Assembly: GCF_000238095.2 (NCBI RefSeq)
Contig: NZ_JH815227.1
Span: forward strand, 1 to 64,000
From: Peptoanaerobacter stomatis
GTDB lineage: Bacteria > Bacillota > Clostridia > Peptostreptococcales > Filifactoraceae
Direction: 5' to 3'
Length of the DNA stretch: 64,000 bases
The position numbers and the translations under genes are program-made. Each line of letters begins with the position of its first letter. Within the stretch, counting starts at the first letter, position 1. Below the pieces are notes generated by a model that saw nothing but the letters and a program-made list of their open reading frames with translations, was not told the DNA's origin and did not search any database. This document shows positions 22,614 through 32,086 of this stretch, in pieces.

Positions 22614-23315
22614 TTAATGATGGCAACTATGCCCTTCACCATGGTCGTGATCGTGATGATGACACTCTATATCCGGATTATACTCAAGATTTCCTGATAG
22701 ATAGTTCTTCACCATTTCATCAGCATTTCCTGTCACTCCAGGCAAAAGTTTTATGCTTACTTCTTTCAAGGCATTTCTTGCACCTGCTCCTATGCCTCCA
22801 CAAATCAAAGTTTCAACCTCAGCAGCACGAAGAAAACCTGCAAGTGCACCGTGTCCGTTACCATTTGTATCAATTACTCGAGATGATTTAATTTCTCCGT
22901 TTTCCACATCATAAATCTTAAATTTTTCTGTCTTTCCAAAATGTTGACCTACCATTTCCTTTTCATAAGTAACTGCTATTCTCATAATATTTTCTCCTTT
23001 TTCGCTTATTTCAGCCGATGCCGGAATATAGTCAATACAATAAGAGCCTCCTGTAATACGGATACGTTTTCCGTTAACTATAGCATCTGCCAACTTATAA
23101 CGAGCTTTTTCATATATGCTTGTTATGGTTGCTCTTGATACACCCATTGCAGACGCACATTCTTCCTGAGTCATTTTTTCATAATCAATCAGACGGACAG
23201 TTTCATATTCATCAAGTTTGAAAGCAATAACTTCAGAGTTTTTTACATCTTCAGGTGCAAAACTCCAATAGCTTGGATATCCGCATATTCTTCTACATCG
23301 TTTTGGTCTCGGCAT
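22614..23315 (-). CDS. DUF134 DNA-binding domain fused to a NifX/NifB-type cofactor-binding domain
   Basis: About 233 residues. The N-terminal part (1-~100, MPRPKRCRRIC...) is a DUF134/UPF0251 domain with a sigma-70-region-4-like HTH (TQEECASAMGVSRATITSIYEKAR). The second part (about 110-215, RIAVTYEKEMVGQHFGKTEKF... GGIGAGARNAL) is a dinitrogenase iron-molybdenum cofactor-binding domain as in NifX/NifB. The C-terminus is histidine-rich (HHHDHDHGEGHSCHH), which suggests metal binding. Such fusions probably act as metal or Fe-S responsive regulators; no nif genes are near. The frame could begin at 23375, but AAAGGAG precedes ATG 23315, giving the standard MPRPKR N-terminus. Confidence 0.88.
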   Translation of the reverse strand: MPRPKRCRRICGYPSYWSFAPEDVKNSEVIAFKLDEYETVRLIDYEKMTQEECASAMGVSRATITSIYEKARYKLADAIVNGKRIRITGGSYCIDYIPASAEISEKGENIMRIAVTYEKEMVGQHFGKTEKFKIYDVENGEIKSSRVIDTNGNGHGALAGFLRAAEVETLICGGIGAGARNALKEVSIKLLPGVTGNADEMVKNYLSGNLEYNPDIECHHHDHDHGEGHSCHH

Positions 23316-23420
23316 GACTTCTCCTTTCCGACATATGCAAATAACTTTATATAAGCATATCATCATTTCTGTCATATGTCAATTATATTCCAAATTTATT
23401 TTTATTTTATGCAATTCAAA

Positions 23421-24551
23421 CTAAATAAACTCTAAAAACACTGTATTACTTACTTCTATGCCTTTTGTAGTCAATCTTAAATATTTATCATATTCTTGTA
23501 TCAAATTTTCTTTATATAATTTTTCCAAACTGCCTGCATATTTTTCTTTAAAATTTATATCAAATTGTTTATCCAACTCACTTATATCTATACCTTCGTT
23601 CATTCTGAGTTTTAAAAATATCCATTCTTCATACATATCTTTTTTTGTATGCTCTTGCACGTTATTTATCGGTAACTCTCCTTTTTCTATACTATTTATA
23701 TATTCATCAGAGTAATTTTCAAACCTTTTTTCTCCAAACAAAGAATGTGCGTTTTGCCCAAATCCGAGATATTCTTCAACTTTCCAATATTTGATATTAT
23801 GCTTGCACTCATAGCCTTTTTTGGCAAAATTTGAAAACTCATACTGATTATATCCATATTGTTGCAATTTATTTATGGTGTACTCATACAGTTTTAGTGT
23901 AAGTTCATCGTCTACACTTATAATACCTTTTTCATACATATCAAAAAAAGGTGTGTCCTCCTCAATTATAAGCATATAAGCAGAAATATGTTCAGGCATT
24001 AATGATATTATATTTCTCAAATTTTCTTCATATGTCTTAAAATCTTGATTAGGTATTCCCATCATCAAATCTATACTTATATTTGTAAATCCTTTGTTTC
24101 TAAGTTTTTTATACGTACTTAAAAACTCTTCATATGTGTGAGTTCTTCCTAATGCCTTTAATTCTATCATATTTGTAGACTGGAGACCTATGCTTACTCT
24201 GTTTATCTTAGATTCTCTTATAATCTCTATTTTTTCATCTGTCACAGAATTAGGATTCATCTCTATAGTATATTCCAAATTATCACTGAAATTAAAGCTT
24301 TTATCTATTTTTTGCAATACTTTTTGCAATAAATCTTCATCTAATGAAGTCGGTGTTCCTCCTCCTATAAACACTGTATCTATTTTATAATCATTTAAGC
24401 TGTATTTTGTAATTGCCATGTCTATTTCTTTCATAAGAGCATTTGCATATCTCTTTTTATGCAAATAATCGGAAATACCGGAATCAAAATCACAGTACAA
24501 GCACTTTGAATTACAAAACGGTATATGAAAATAAAGTCCTAAGTTTTTCAT
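23421..24551 (-). CDS. hemW: Radical SAM heme chaperone HemW-like protein
   Basis: 376 residues with the radical SAM cluster motif CNSKCLYC (C13, C17, C20), the GGGTPTSL SAM-binding motif near 62-69, and the HemW C-terminal domain. The family was once annotated as oxygen-independent coproporphyrinogen III oxidase; HemW proteins bind heme and deliver it to apoproteins, whereas true HemN has extra conserved residues. In this setting it stands alone; in many Firmicutes it precedes hrcA. The start ATG follows GTGGAG. It is not the missing SCIFF maturase: there is no SPASM-type Cys cluster at the C-terminus. Confidence 0.88.
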   Translation of the reverse strand: MKNLGLYFHIPFCNSKCLYCDFDSGISDYLHKKRYANALMKEIDMAITKYSLNDYKIDTVFIGGGTPTSLDEDLLQKVLQKIDKSFNFSDNLEYTIEMNPNSVTDEKIEIIRESKINRVSIGLQSTNMIELKALGRTHTYEEFLSTYKKLRNKGFTNISIDLMMGIPNQDFKTYEENLRNIISLMPEHISAYMLIIEEDTPFFDMYEKGIISVDDELTLKLYEYTINKLQQYGYNQYEFSNFAKKGYECKHNIKYWKVEEYLGFGQNAHSLFGEKRFENYSDEYINSIEKGELPINNVQEHTKKDMYEEWIFLKLRMNEGIDISELDKQFDINFKEKYAGSLEKLYKENLIQEYDKYLRLTTKGIEVSNTVFLEFI

Positions 24552-24945
24552 AAAATCTCCACTGATAAATTTTCTTCAGTATAAAATATATAAACACTAT
24601 TTAAATTATTTATTTTATATAAGCCACGATTTATACTTTATATGCCAAAATTTGTTTAAATCATTGATTTTATACAAATGTTATGAGTTATATTCCGTAT
24701 ATTTTTTACCATATAGTAAGTATATCAATTTTTATTAAATATACAATTCTATTAGATTTTAGTACAAATTAGAATATGCCCAAAATATTTTGCAAACGAA
24801 ATAACTAACGCTTTTATAAATATCCGTTTTTCAGATATTTATAAAAAATTACTCCGAGCAAAATATATTTGAGCATTATATTAAAAAACATCTATATTTA
24901 ACCATATAAGTATGATACTATTATTTGATTGAATAATCAATAGTA
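24552..24945. other. Intergenic region with inverted-repeat DNA
   Basis: 394 bp without a gene. It includes a family-A-like tail (about 24745-24766, ATTCTATTAGATTTTAGTA) and an imperfect inverted repeat whose right part (24857-24920) resembles 17521-17585. A palindromic stretch (ATAAATATCC...GGATATTTAT type) lies near 24815-24845. Confidence 0.5.
24857..24920 (+). repeat. Dispersed intergenic repeat (family C), copy 2
   Basis: GCAAAAT-TATTTGAGCATT-ATTAAAAAA-ATCTAT matches 17521-17585 over about 60 bp with scattered differences. Confidence 0.5.
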
Positions 24946-26694
24946 TTAATTTGAAAGTTGCCATTTTATTGCATCTTGTCTTTGAATTATAAAATTTTTA
25001 TAGACTTTTGATATTTTCATAAGTTCATCATGTGTACCTATACTTTCCACACTTCCTCTATCGAGTACGATTATTTTGTCGGCTTCTCTTATAGTATCCA
25101 ATTTATGGGCTATTATTATGGCAGTTTTACCTTTAAGTAAATTTTTTAATGCTGTCATAAGCTGTTCTTCATTTTCAGGGTCTACACTTGAAGTTGCTTC
25201 ATCCAATATTACAAATTTACTTGGTTTTAACATAGCTCTTGCTATAGATATTCTTTGTCTTTCTCCTCCTGACAGATTACTTCCTCCTTCTTGTAATATT
25301 GTGTCATATCCGTCTTTTAACTGCATAATAAAGTCGTGGCATCTTGCCAATTTCGCAACTTCAATCATCTCATCATCAGTAGCATCTGTATTTCCGAATT
25401 TTATATTGTTTCTTATACTGTCATCAAACAAATAAACGTCTTGAAATACAAATGAAAAGTTAGAGAGTAAATAATCATATGAATAGTCTTTTACATCTGT
25501 TTTTCCTACAAGTATTTTCCCGTAATTCACATCCCAAAATCTTGCCATAAGATTACACAATGTAGTCTTGCCGCTTCCTGACGGACCTACTATTGCAGTT
25601 GTTTTTCCATCAGGAATTACAACACTCAAGTTTTTAAACAATGTGTCATCATTATAAGAAAAATTTATATCTTGCATTTCTATTTCACAATTATCTACAG
25701 TTTGTTTTTCTCCCTCCTCAATAGTAGGTATATCTCTCAGCTTTGTCAAGGCGTCCAAATTTTGTACTGCAACTCCCATTATATTTTGCATACTGCCTGT
25801 CATCTCAAAACCTCCGAAAACTATAAAACTTGACACTATGAGCATTATAGCTTTATGAGCCGAGATTTCACCTTGTGTATATCTTGTCAAACTTGCAAAA
25901 ATTATTAAGCATATCGCTAATTTAAAAATTAACAAAAACAGTATTCCAACCGGTGCTACCGCTTTTTCCACATCAAAAAATCCTTTTTTATTTTCTGAGA
26001 TACTTTTTTCCAAGTTTTTTAATACTTCCTTACCTTTCCCAAAAGACTTTATCACACCTATGCCTTTTACATATTCAAGCATATCCGCATTTAGATTTAT
26101 TTTCAATCCCAAAAGTTTTTTTGTACTTTCATCAGCTTTTGTTTGAAAAATATTGTTTACAATAACACCTAAAATCAATGCTGATATAATAATTACTCCT
26201 GTAACAAAATCAAAAGGTATCATAAAAATTGCCATAATAAATGTTTGGATAACTCCTACAAACAACATCTCTATAATATATATTCCTACAGTCTCCAATT
26301 CTCCTACTATTGTTGTAAGCCCGCTCGCTATATCTCCAAGTCTGTTATTGCTGAAATAACCCATATTCACTCTTTTAAGTCTATCGCCTATATACAGTCT
26401 ATTTTCTGCCCCCATTGTATAAGATGCGATAAATTTATTTCTATCTGCCATATATCCGAAAAATATCTTTCCCGTAACACTCATAAATGCTACTGCAAAT
26501 ACTGATATTATATCTTCGTTTAAAATTTCCCTTTTTTCAAATATATTTTGAGTAATTTTTAATAAAAACAACAATACTGCACCTAATGTCATACCTTCAA
26601 AAATATTTTTTATAACTTCAAATATAAACATATTCGTAATTCTTTTTGATTGATTTCCGGAAACTTGATACAGTTTTTTTATAAGCTCTCTCAT
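24946..26694 (-). CDS. ABC transporter, fused permease/ATPase, second subunit
   Basis: 582 residues: a type-IV (exporter-fold) transmembrane domain (about 15-320) and a C-terminal ATPase. Walker A GPSGSGKTT, signature LSGGERQRIS, Walker B FVILDEATS and the H-loop IAHKL are all intact. It begins directly after the stop of the upstream partner (26695-28404), so the two are co-translated and probably form a heterodimer. With an AraC regulator upstream, this resembles YbtPQ/IrtAB-type exporter-fold transporters that import metallophores, but multidrug or peptide export is equally possible from sequence alone. The substrate is unknown. Confidence 0.88.
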   Translation of the reverse strand: MRELIKKLYQVSGNQSKRITNMFIFEVIKNIFEGMTLGAVLLFLLKITQNIFEKREILNEDIISVFAVAFMSVTGKIFFGYMADRNKFIASYTMGAENRLYIGDRLKRVNMGYFSNNRLGDIASGLTTIVGELETVGIYIIEMLFVGVIQTFIMAIFMIPFDFVTGVIIISALILGVIVNNIFQTKADESTKKLLGLKINLNADMLEYVKGIGVIKSFGKGKEVLKNLEKSISENKKGFFDVEKAVAPVGILFLLIFKLAICLIIFASLTRYTQGEISAHKAIMLIVSSFIVFGGFEMTGSMQNIMGVAVQNLDALTKLRDIPTIEEGEKQTVDNCEIEMQDINFSYNDDTLFKNLSVVIPDGKTTAIVGPSGSGKTTLCNLMARFWDVNYGKILVGKTDVKDYSYDYLLSNFSFVFQDVYLFDDSIRNNIKFGNTDATDDEMIEVAKLARCHDFIMQLKDGYDTILQEGGSNLSGGERQRISIARAMLKPSKFVILDEATSSVDPENEEQLMTALKNLLKGKTAIIIAHKLDTIREADKIIVLDRGSVESIGTHDELMKISKVYKNFIIQRQDAIKWQLSN

Positions 26695-28404
26695 CTATAT
26701 CACCTCTTCCTTCATACTTATATGTGCATTCCACATTTTTTTATAAATCTCACTTTTTTCAAGAAGTTCTTTATGGGTACCGATATTTTCTATTTTACCT
26801 TTATCTAAAACTATTATTTTATCTGCATGAATAATAGTGGAAAGTCTATGTGCAATCATAATAACCGTTTTGTTTTTTATAAGTGCATTTATAGATTTTT
26901 GAATATTTGCCTCATTATCAGGATCAGAATACGCTGTAGCCTCATCAAGCACAACTATAGGACTGTTTTTCAGAAGTGCTCTTGCTATTGTTATTCTTTG
27001 TCTTTCTCCTCCTGACAAACTTCCTCCACCTTCTCCTATTATAGTGTCGTATCCGTTTTCAAGGCTCATTATAAAATCATGACAACTTGCTTTTTTGCAA
27101 GCGTCTTGTATTTCTTCTATACTTGCGTCATTTTTTGCCATTCTCATATTATCAGTTATACTTTTTTGAAACAAATAATTCTCCTGCGACACATAAGTAA
27201 CTATATCCATATTTTGTGAAAGAGGCATATCCTTTAAATTTGTGTTCCCTATAATTATCTTACCTCTGTCAATATTCCAAAAACCTGCAATAAGTTTTGC
27301 TACAGTCGATTTTCCGCTTCCTGAATAACCCACTATAGCTGTAAGCTCTCCCTCTTTTGCTATAAATGACAAATCGTCAAAAACTCTCACATTTTCATTG
27401 TAGGCGAATCCTACTTTGTCAAATTTTACATCATATGAGTTTATCATTTGGATTTTATCGCCACGCTCAAGTTGTGGCAAATCCATTACTGATTTTATTT
27501 CATCTATTATCACTTTTACGTTTGCTATAGTTTCCGAATGACTCATAGCCTTGATTAGAGGTTTATATGAAGCATAAGATAAAAGTACGCACATTATTAA
27601 AGTTCCGGTATTTACACTACCCTTCATATACAAAAACAACGCAACAGGCAAGACAAACACAAGCGTAGAAGGTAAAACTTCCATAGTTGCAGTCATAGAA
27701 AAGCAAACACTCAAATACCAATCAAGCATTGCAGATTTATTATTTTCCACAGCCGTCTTAAATTTTCCGTATGACGATGCTGATTTATTAAATGCTTTTA
27801 TAACATTTATGCCTCTTATGTACTCTACTGCTGTTGTGTTCATAGACTTAGCTGCCTCTTGGTATCTTCTCGATTTTTCTTCATATCCCCTCATCATCAA
27901 AAGAGAAAATAAAAATCCGAGCGGAAGTGTTGCAAGATTAGCAAGCCCTATTCTCCAATCCATAGAAAAAATTATCACAACAAGTGTGGCAGGTACAAGT
28001 AAATTGGCAATTACCTCAGGTATGACGTGAGCAATAGGTCTTTCCATTTTATCCAAAGTTTCTGTCATAAATTGCGACCACTGACCGCTACTTTTCTTTT
28101 CTATCTCTCCCATAGACAAGCTTTCAAGTTTTTGTGCAACCGTATGTCTTGACGTTTCTATTATACTAAAAGCCAAGTTATGAGAAGTAAGTGTAGATAT
28201 GTAATGAAATATAACTCCCCCTACAAGTCCGACAAATATGAGTAATATCGATGATACAAACTCTGATAGGTTTTTGTTATTGTCTATTATTTTATTTATA
28301 ATATCAGCTACTGCAAAATACGGTACTACACTGAAAGCTACACCTATCACAGCCATAATTATAGAAAATATTATCTTATCTATATGTTTTTTTAATACAT
28401 TCAA
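26695..28404 (-). CDS. ABC transporter, fused permease/ATPase, first subunit
   Basis: 569 residues with six predicted membrane helices (about 10-300) and an ATPase with Walker A GYSGSGKST, signature LSGGERQRIT, Walker B IVVLDEATA and H-loop IAHRL. Both subunits of the pair therefore look catalytically competent, unlike many heterodimers with one degenerate site. The start is TTG at 28404, with GAGGGTG 6 nt upstream; the only nearby ATG is out of frame and quickly stopped. It is the first gene of the pair and follows the AraC regulator gene by 353 bp, with that gene's terminator between, so it has its own promoter. Confidence 0.88.
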   Translation of the reverse strand: MNVLKKHIDKIIFSIIMAVIGVAFSVVPYFAVADIINKIIDNNKNLSEFVSSILLIFVGLVGGVIFHYISTLTSHNLAFSIIETSRHTVAQKLESLSMGEIEKKSSGQWSQFMTETLDKMERPIAHVIPEVIANLLVPATLVVIIFSMDWRIGLANLATLPLGFLFSLLMMRGYEEKSRRYQEAAKSMNTTAVEYIRGINVIKAFNKSASSYGKFKTAVENNKSAMLDWYLSVCFSMTATMEVLPSTLVFVLPVALFLYMKGSVNTGTLIMCVLLSYASYKPLIKAMSHSETIANVKVIIDEIKSVMDLPQLERGDKIQMINSYDVKFDKVGFAYNENVRVFDDLSFIAKEGELTAIVGYSGSGKSTVAKLIAGFWNIDRGKIIIGNTNLKDMPLSQNMDIVTYVSQENYLFQKSITDNMRMAKNDASIEEIQDACKKASCHDFIMSLENGYDTIIGEGGGSLSGGERQRITIARALLKNSPIVVLDEATAYSDPDNEANIQKSINALIKNKTVIMIAHRLSTIIHADKIIVLDKGKIENIGTHKELLEKSEIYKKMWNAHISMKEEVI

Positions 28405-28660
28405 TTATTTCACCCTCTTTTAAAAAATAAATTTTTACAAATTATTGTTTTTGCTTTAACAATCAACTACTTATACATATCTTATGATATATATTATCAT
28501 AAGATTTTTCCTTTTTCTACTCTTTAAAGACTAAAAACTATCCATTTAGACATATGTAATAAATATATTCCAAAGCACTCCTAATTAAATATATTCAATT
28601 TATCATTGTATTTATGACGGTTCAATTAGATAATGAATAGGATATAATAAATTATACTAA
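28405..28660. other. Upstream region of the ABC transporter genes
   Basis: Contains the likely control region of the transporter pair and family-B repeat copy 2 (28569-28649). A palindromic ATCTTATGATA/TATCATAAGAT pair lies at about 28478-28505 and could be a regulator site or a hairpin. Confidence 0.45.
28569..28649 (+). repeat. Dispersed intergenic repeat (family B), copy 2
   Basis: Aligns with 19359-19436 over its length, with best identity in the first 35 bp. Confidence 0.5.
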
Positions 28661-28704
28661 AAAAAATGGCAAAATCTTTAATATATAGATTTTTGCCATT
28701 TTTT
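28661..28704 (-). terminator. Terminator of the AraC regulator gene
   Basis: AATGGCAAAA(A)TCT stem with one bulge, loop about 9 nt, followed on the minus strand by T8. It begins about 55 bp after the stop. Confidence 0.8.
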
Positions 28705-28757
28705 ATAAAAATATGCATATTTATACTAAAAACCAATAAAGATATTGAATTATAATG

Positions 28758-29693
28758 TTATATTTGAAACTTTGACGGTATAACCCCAAATTCTTTTTTA
28801 AAAGCTGATGAAAATTTTGCCGGATTTTCGTAACCGCTCTCTAATGCTATTTGAGCTATTGACATTTTTCCCTCCAACAACAAAGTTTTTGACTTTTCAA
28901 GCCTTAGTTTTTTTGTATAACTGTATATACTTTCGCCATAAAGTTTCTTAAACTGATTTTTAAGCGAAGATTCTGATATGTCGAATTTTTTGGAAAGTTG
29001 TTCTATAGTATAGTGATTTTCAAGATTTTTTAATATAAAATTTCTTACTTTTTTTATCTTATATAATTGTTTTTTGTTCAAAAAAGAGGTATTTTTTATT
29101 TCATTATTCCAATCTATATTTGATACAAAAAGTAACAACTCTATACTTTTTACTTTAAGATACTCTTTCAAAAAATATTTTTGGGCATTGTAAAACTCAT
29201 AAAATATATGCTCCAATCTCTCATTTGAGCGAAATATCTTGACATTTCCTCCTTTTGCAAGCGAAGCTATCTTTGAAAGGTTTATATCAAATTCTTTTAT
29301 AAGTCTGCTGTTTTGTATTTTTTCTATATCTATATATAGACTTATTCCTCTATATAGTTTTGTTGGAAAATATGATATTCCTGTATTATCAATGGTATTG
29401 GATATGGATAAATCTCCTCTTGATACAAAAGCTACTGTATTTGAGTCAATCTCATATTCACATCTGCCGTCTTTACAATGATTAATCTCAATTATGTCAG
29501 CTTTAAATTCAAAATTTCCTTCATAATAATCCATTTGAATATTATTAAACGTTATATCCAAACCGTCGCAAATATGATAGTTTGTAATTATGCCTCTGCC
29601 TGTATCATTTTCTATTACAAATCTGTCCGCATCATTTTTAAGATGAATTGAGTCAATATCTTTTCCATATAAATCTATAATATAATTATCCAT
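28758..29693 (-). CDS. AraC family transcriptional regulator
   Basis: 311 residues. The N-terminal ~200 residues form a sensor domain without a recognisable cupin signature. The C-terminal ~100 residues contain two HTH motifs (YTIEQLSKKFDISESSLKNQFKKLYG and MSIAQIALESGYENPAKFSSAFKKEFG) and the characteristic P-x-K-F end. The overall form is like PchR/YbtA regulators, which respond to siderophores and control ABC transport. Its position just upstream of two exporter-fold ABC genes in the same direction supports control of that pair. It has a terminator after it, so it is transcribed separately. Confidence 0.88.
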   Translation of the reverse strand: MDNYIIDLYGKDIDSIHLKNDADRFVIENDTGRGIITNYHICDGLDITFNNIQMDYYEGNFEFKADIIEINHCKDGRCEYEIDSNTVAFVSRGDLSISNTIDNTGISYFPTKLYRGISLYIDIEKIQNSRLIKEFDINLSKIASLAKGGNVKIFRSNERLEHIFYEFYNAQKYFLKEYLKVKSIELLLFVSNIDWNNEIKNTSFLNKKQLYKIKKVRNFILKNLENHYTIEQLSKKFDISESSLKNQFKKLYGESIYSYTKKLRLEKSKTLLLEGKMSIAQIALESGYENPAKFSSAFKKEFGVIPSKFQI

Positions 29694-29734
29694 AATTACA
29701 CCGTAATATATTCAAAATTCAGGTCAACCTGATA

Positions 29735-29760
29735 TAAATAATACTAAAACCTATTTAAAA
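29735..29760 (-). repeat. Terminal segment of the MITE-like repeat family
   Basis: TAATACTAAAACCTATTTAA matches the right terminal repeat (reverse complement) of the element at 59355-59496. No second end is obvious here, so it may be a remnant. Confidence 0.45.
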
Positions 29761-29869
29761 TAACATTTATTTCTAAAAAATGTGAGCACATCTAATAAAA
29801 AATACATACAATTCAACATTTTACATTAATCAGTTAATCGTATTATATAATTTCTATGTCTTTTTTATA

Positions 29870-31354
29870 CTAAAGCTCTCCATTTATATCTTCCAAAATT
29901 TCATCATTTTCCAAGACTTCTTCTTTAAATGCAGGGAATACTATAGTTATTTTTGTTCCTACTTCGTATTCACTTTCTATTGTCATAACTCCATCTTGTA
30001 ATTTTACCAATTCATCTACTATTGACAGACCTAAACCATTTCCCGGCATTGTACTTGTGCCTTTATAAAATTTTTCTGTTATATGAGGTAAATTTTCAGC
30101 TTTTATTCCTATTCCGTTGTCTTTTACAACTGTTACTATTTTATCTTCATAGCCTATGGCTATAAGCTCTATCTCTCCGCCTTCTTTTGTAAATTTGATA
30201 GAATTTGTAACCAAATTTATATATATTTGTTTTAGTCTGTTTTCATCTGCATTTATTATAGTGTCTTCACCTTTTAAGTCACATTTTAGGCTTATATTGG
30301 CTCTCTTATTCGAAAACTGTCTATATACCTGAAATATTACATCTTTTATGTTCACAGGTTTTTTTATAACTTTCATAGAATTTGATTGAAATCTTGAAAA
30401 ATCCAGTAGCTCTTCCACCATTATACTTAATCTTTCCGCCTCTGCCGATATTATATTAAGTCCTGTTGCCACATCTGAATCTTTCATATAACCTTCGCTC
30501 ATTTGCAAGGTTTCACTCCAGCCTTTAATTGATGTGAGCGGTGTTCTCAGCTCATGTGAAATTGATGACACAAACTCTACTTTCAATTTTTCAGTATTTT
30601 TTATTTCATTTGCCATGAAGTTTATTGTATCTACAAGCTGTCCTATCTCGTCATTATATGTTTTTTCTGCACTTGCATTAAAATTTCCTTTTGCAAATTC
30701 CTTTGCAGTAGAATTTAATTTTTTTATAGGTTCTACTATTGATGTGGATATTAACGAAGATGTGAACAAGAAAAACCCTACTATTATCATACAGAGCACT
30801 ATACTTGCTATGACAAAATTTTTTATCTCCGTATCTACTTTTTCAAGCGAAACTACAAATCTTATAACTCCATCTGTTGTATTGTATCTTATAAGAGGCC
30901 TGCTTGCTGCAAGAATTTTTTCTCCTGTGCTTGAACTCACCCCTCTATATAAAAATATCTTTTTTTGAAAAGCTGCCTCAACGTCTGGTGTGTTCACTTC
31001 AATATTGTCTGAAAATCCGTTTGAGTCTATTATCAGTTTTTTATCTGAATCTATGAACTGTACCAAAAATTTGTTCTCAAATGATGACATTGACATACCG
31101 AGCAAAGTTCTCGCCTTATCATATGACGAAGAATAGTTTGATGACTTGTTCAAAAATTCCGCTGTAAGAGTCACCCTGTCTTTTAGTATTTGCTCTACTC
31201 CGCCATAATAATAATTATATATTACAGATATTATCATTATTTCCAAAACTGCAATTGTAACTGCCATTATAAGTCCAAAATTTTTTATCATTCTTGTCTG
31301 TATACTTGAATCTGTATATCTTTTTATTTTTTGAAATATTTTTTCAATTTTCAT
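29870..31354 (-). CDS. Sensor histidine kinase with HAMP domain
   Basis: About 494 residues. One membrane helix (about 22-45), an extracytoplasmic sensor region of about 130 residues, a second helix (about 180-200), a HAMP domain, a HisKA domain with the phosphoacceptor motif SHELRTPLTSIKGW, and an HATPase_c domain with N (NLVTNSIKF), G1 (VKDNGIGI) and G2 (GNGLGLSI) boxes. The frame opens at 31375, but GGTGGGAAGAAG stands before ATG 31354, the likely start. It overlaps the response regulator by 11 nt and is last in an operon mscS - lipoprotein - regulator - kinase. The signal is unknown; envelope state is a reasonable guess from context. Confidence 0.92.
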   Translation of the reverse strand: MKIEKIFQKIKRYTDSSIQTRMIKNFGLIMAVTIAVLEIMIISVIYNYYYGGVEQILKDRVTLTAEFLNKSSNYSSSYDKARTLLGMSMSSFENKFLVQFIDSDKKLIIDSNGFSDNIEVNTPDVEAAFQKKIFLYRGVSSSTGEKILAASRPLIRYNTTDGVIRFVVSLEKVDTEIKNFVIASIVLCMIIVGFFLFTSSLISTSIVEPIKKLNSTAKEFAKGNFNASAEKTYNDEIGQLVDTINFMANEIKNTEKLKVEFVSSISHELRTPLTSIKGWSETLQMSEGYMKDSDVATGLNIISAEAERLSIMVEELLDFSRFQSNSMKVIKKPVNIKDVIFQVYRQFSNKRANISLKCDLKGEDTIINADENRLKQIYINLVTNSIKFTKEGGEIELIAIGYEDKIVTVVKDNGIGIKAENLPHITEKFYKGTSTMPGNGLGLSIVDELVKLQDGVMTIESEYEVGTKITIVFPAFKEEVLENDEILEDINGEL

Positions 31355-32042
31355 CTTCTTCCCACCTATATCCATATCCCCACACAGTTTTCAAATATGA
31401 TGGATTTGACGGGTCTTTTTCTATTTTCATTCTTATTCTTCTTATATTTACATCTACCACTTTGAAATCTCCATAGTAGTTTTTTCCCCATATCTTGTCC
31501 AATATTTCATCTCTTGAAAGAGATTTTTCCTTATTTTTTATAAATAATTCCAATATTTCAAATTCTTTAGGTGTAAGTTCTATTTCCTCATCGCCTTTAA
31601 GAAATTTTCTCTCTGAAAAATTAAGAGTAAATTCTCCACTCGTAAGTTTTTCTATCTCCTCTTTATTCATATCTACACTTGTAACTCTTCTTATAAGGGC
31701 TCTTATTCTTGCTATAAGCTCTTTTGGTGAAAACGGTTTACTTATATAATCATCTGCGCCGTATTCCAAACCGAGTACTTTATCCTCTTCATTAGTCCTT
31801 GCTGTAAGCATTATTATACCGATATTTTGAGATTTGTTTCTTATATGTTTTAACACTTCAAATCCGTCTATTCCAGGAAGCATTACATCTAAAACCGCCA
31901 TGCTTACATCCGGATTTTTATCAAAAAGCTCTATTGCCTCTTCTCCAGATGCACTTTCTATAACATCATAGCCTTCTCTTTTTAAATTAAGCGTAATAAA
32001 ACTTCTTATTGAAAACTCGTCTTCCAAAACAAGTATTTTCAT
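31344..32042 (-). CDS. OmpR/PhoB family response regulator
   Basis: About 232 residues. The receiver domain (1-~120) has the acidic pair in LEDE, phosphoacceptor Asp in AVLDVMLPGIDG, Thr in MLTAR and Lys in YISKPF. A winged-helix DNA-binding domain (about 130-232) carries the LTPKEFEIL and YRW signatures. The frame could start at TTG 32054, but that codon lies within the GGAGG site; ATG 32042 is the start. It is the partner of the kinase overlapping its 3' end and lies 44 bp after the lipoprotein gene. Confidence 0.95.
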   Translation of the reverse strand: MKILVLEDEFSIRSFITLNLKREGYDVIESASGEEAIELFDKNPDVSMAVLDVMLPGIDGFEVLKHIRNKSQNIGIIMLTARTNEEDKVLGLEYGADDYISKPFSPKELIARIRALIRRVTSVDMNKEEIEKLTSGEFTLNFSERKFLKGDEEIELTPKEFEILELFIKNKEKSLSRDEILDKIWGKNYYGDFKVVDVNIRRIRMKIEKDPSNPSYLKTVWGYGYRWEEDEN

Positions 32043-32086
32043 TTTTTCCTCCAAATTTTTTAAACTTCTTATTATTTTTATAAAAT

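Noticed and set aside
23421-24551. Missing SCIFF maturase ScfB
   Set aside because: Its motifs and length fit HemW; it lacks the C-terminal SPASM cysteines, and it lies 9.5 kb from scfA.
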